A stretch of DNA of 6,249 nucleotides, from NCBI GenBank assembly GCA_013140935.1, contig JABFSD010000824.1, positions 1 through 6,249 on the forward strand, in the 5' to 3' direction. This DNA comes from Acidobacteriota bacterium. GTDB taxonomy: Bacteria > Acidobacteriota > Blastocatellia > RBC074. Positions 5,385 to 6,249 of the stretch are shown piece by piece. The translations under genes and the position numbers were made by a program. The notes under the pieces were generated by a model. The model was not told the origin of the DNA and made no database searches. It saw only the letters and a list, made by a program, of their open reading frames with translations. Each line of letters starts with the position of its first letter. Position 1 is the stretch's first letter.

Positions 5385-5796
5385 ACCGAAAACTAAAAAG
5401 ACTGACGCCAGTGTCGAAGATTTCATTGATAACGTCGCCGACGAAACCCGCCGCGACGATTGCCGCAAGGTCATCCAGCTGATGCAAAAGGCGACGGGCG
5501 AAAAGCCGAAGATGTGGGGCGCGAGCATCATCGGCTTTGGTACTTACACTTACCATTACGCCAGCGGGCGCTCCGGCGATTGGCCGCTGGTGGGTCTTTC
5601 ACCGCGCAAAGCGAACCTGACGCTTTACCTCATGGACGGCTTTGCCCATTACGATGAGTTGATGGCGAAGCTGGGCAAGCACAAGACAGGCAAGTCCTGT
5701 TTGTATCTCAACAAACTGACTGATGTTGACCTGACCGTATTGCGCGAGTTGATCGAACAATCAGTCGCGCACGTACGCAAGATTCACCAAAAATGA
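5377..5796 (+). CDS. DUF1801 (YdhG-like) domain protein
   Basis: This 139-aa cytoplasmic protein is of the DUF1801/YdhG-like family (iron-chaperone frataxin-like fold in some members). The biochemical role here is unknown. The domain spans nearly the whole chain: VEDFIDNVADETRRDDCRKV (residues 13-32), the helix IQLMQKATGEKPKMWGASIIGFGTY (33-57) with the conserved P-x-M-W-G-x-S-I-x-G-F-G, then TYHYASGRSGDWPLVGLSPRK (58-78), LTLYLM (81-86), and KHKTGKSCLYLNKLTDVD (101-118) with the G-K-x-C-[LI]-Y turn. A C-terminal helix ends at VRKIHQK. The start is decided by AAGGAG at 5364. It overlaps the 83-aa gene by 8 bases and the next gene by ATGA, so the three are probably translated together. Confidence 0.9.
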   Translation: MAEPKTKKTDASVEDFIDNVADETRRDDCRKVIQLMQKATGEKPKMWGASIIGFGTYTYHYASGRSGDWPLVGLSPRKANLTLYLMDGFAHYDELMAKLGKHKTGKSCLYLNKLTDVDLTVLRELIEQSVAHVRKIHQK

Positions 5797-6249
5797 CCAA
5801 CGAACCGAACGCCGCACAGGCTGAACCGATTCCGCCCAATCCTGCTGCGCCGCCGCCGCCGAAACGCGGACTGAAGTTTTATGCGCAAGGCACGTGGCTC
5901 TTTCTCAAAAAGATGTGGCCCGCCGTATGGGATTTGACCGAAAGCGAAACTTACGTTCACGCCTCGTCCATCGCATTCAACCTGCTGATGTCGTTCTTTT
6001 CGTTTTTGGTGTTGATCGGCAGCGTGCTGGTCAACGTGCTGGGTTGGCAGGGCGGATACGAAACCTGCTATCGTTTAATGATGGCGCTCTTGCCCGCCGA
6101 ATCGAAGACGCTGTTTCAGAGCTTGGATCAAGTGACGCGCGGGCCGGGCGGTAAGGCTACGTTGGTGTCGTTTGCGCTGTTGGTATTTTCGAGTTCGGGC
6201 ATCTTTCAGCCGCTTGAACTGGCGTTGAATCGTTCGTGGGGATTCAAGG
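5793..6249 (+). CDS. YihY/BrkB family inner membrane protein, 5' part
   Basis: This is the first 152 residues of a YihY (virulence factor BrkB) family membrane protein; the full family is usually around 280-330 aa with six membrane segments. It runs off the right edge. The N-terminus is a cytoplasmic, Pro/Ala-rich tail (EPIPPNPAAPPPPKRG, residues 11-26), an uncommon addition with four consecutive prolines at 20-23. The family signature follows: TYVHASSIAFNLLMSFFSFL (53-72), leading into the first membrane helix (about 59-85), then a loop of about 35 residues. The second helix, LVSFALLVFSSSGIFQPLE (124-142), has the S-S-S-G-x-F-x-P-L-E motif followed by LALNRSWGF. The ATG overlaps the DUF1801 stop as ATGA. 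The function of YihY is unsettled; older links to a tRNA-processing RNase BN were withdrawn. Confidence 0.9.
   Translation, partial: MTNEPNAAQAEPIPPNPAAPPPPKRGLKFYAQGTWLFLKKMWPAVWDLTESETYVHASSIAFNLLMSFFSFLVLIGSVLVNVLGWQGGYETCYRLMMALLPAESKTLFQSLDQVTRGPGGKATLVSFALLVFSSSGIFQPLELALNRSWGFK

Overview
The window looks like a piece of a moderately GC-rich bacterial chromosome, most likely from Acidobacteriota (Blastocatellia-like) or a near relative. This is inferred from the mix of genes, not from a marker: a RecU-type resolvase next to yebC, an Rv2061-type PPOX protein, several small lineage-type hypothetical proteins and dense short-spaced operons. It contains no RNA genes, CRISPR array, insertion sequence or phage genes.

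Left part (1-2317, minus strand). Three genes read leftwards as one probable operon: recX, then a pyridoxamine-oxidase-fold (PPOX, F420-dependent type) protein that starts inside the recX stop codon, then a TolC-family outer membrane efflux protein that runs off the window. The first 97 bases form a perfect 44-bp inverted repeat with a 9-base loop. In the TolC frame, the sense part ends at about residue 440, and the last 12 codons are simply the reverse complement of codons just upstream. This is best read as a fold-back artefact at a contig end, although other explanations are possible.

Centre (2318-3898). A 128-base divergent region separates recX from yebC on the plus strand. It has a recognisable promoter for yebC and a 14-base imperfect palindrome over the -35 boxes. 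YebC (TACO1 family) is followed after 4 bases by a RecU-like Holliday junction resolvase. In many bacteria ruvC sits directly after yebC, so RecU here occupies the position of the usual resolvase. RecX and RecU families are both known to modulate RecA, so recX facing yebC-recU forms a small recombination-repair locus.

Right part (3899-6249, plus strand). A secreted protein with a bacterial SH3-like domain and a C-terminal TPR-like helix comes first. It is followed by a run of small genes: a 71-aa hypothetical that may be translated from a leaderless mRNA, a coding-like continuation in the same frame after a single TGA, an 83-aa coiled-coil protein, a DUF1801 protein and the first part of a YihY/BrkB inner membrane protein. 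The last three are linked by short overlaps and are probably co-translated.

The points most worth a second look are recU in the ruvC position, the in-frame TGA at 4975-4977 with a hairpin just behind it, and the fold-back palindrome at the left edge. No stretch over 300 bases lacks a gene.
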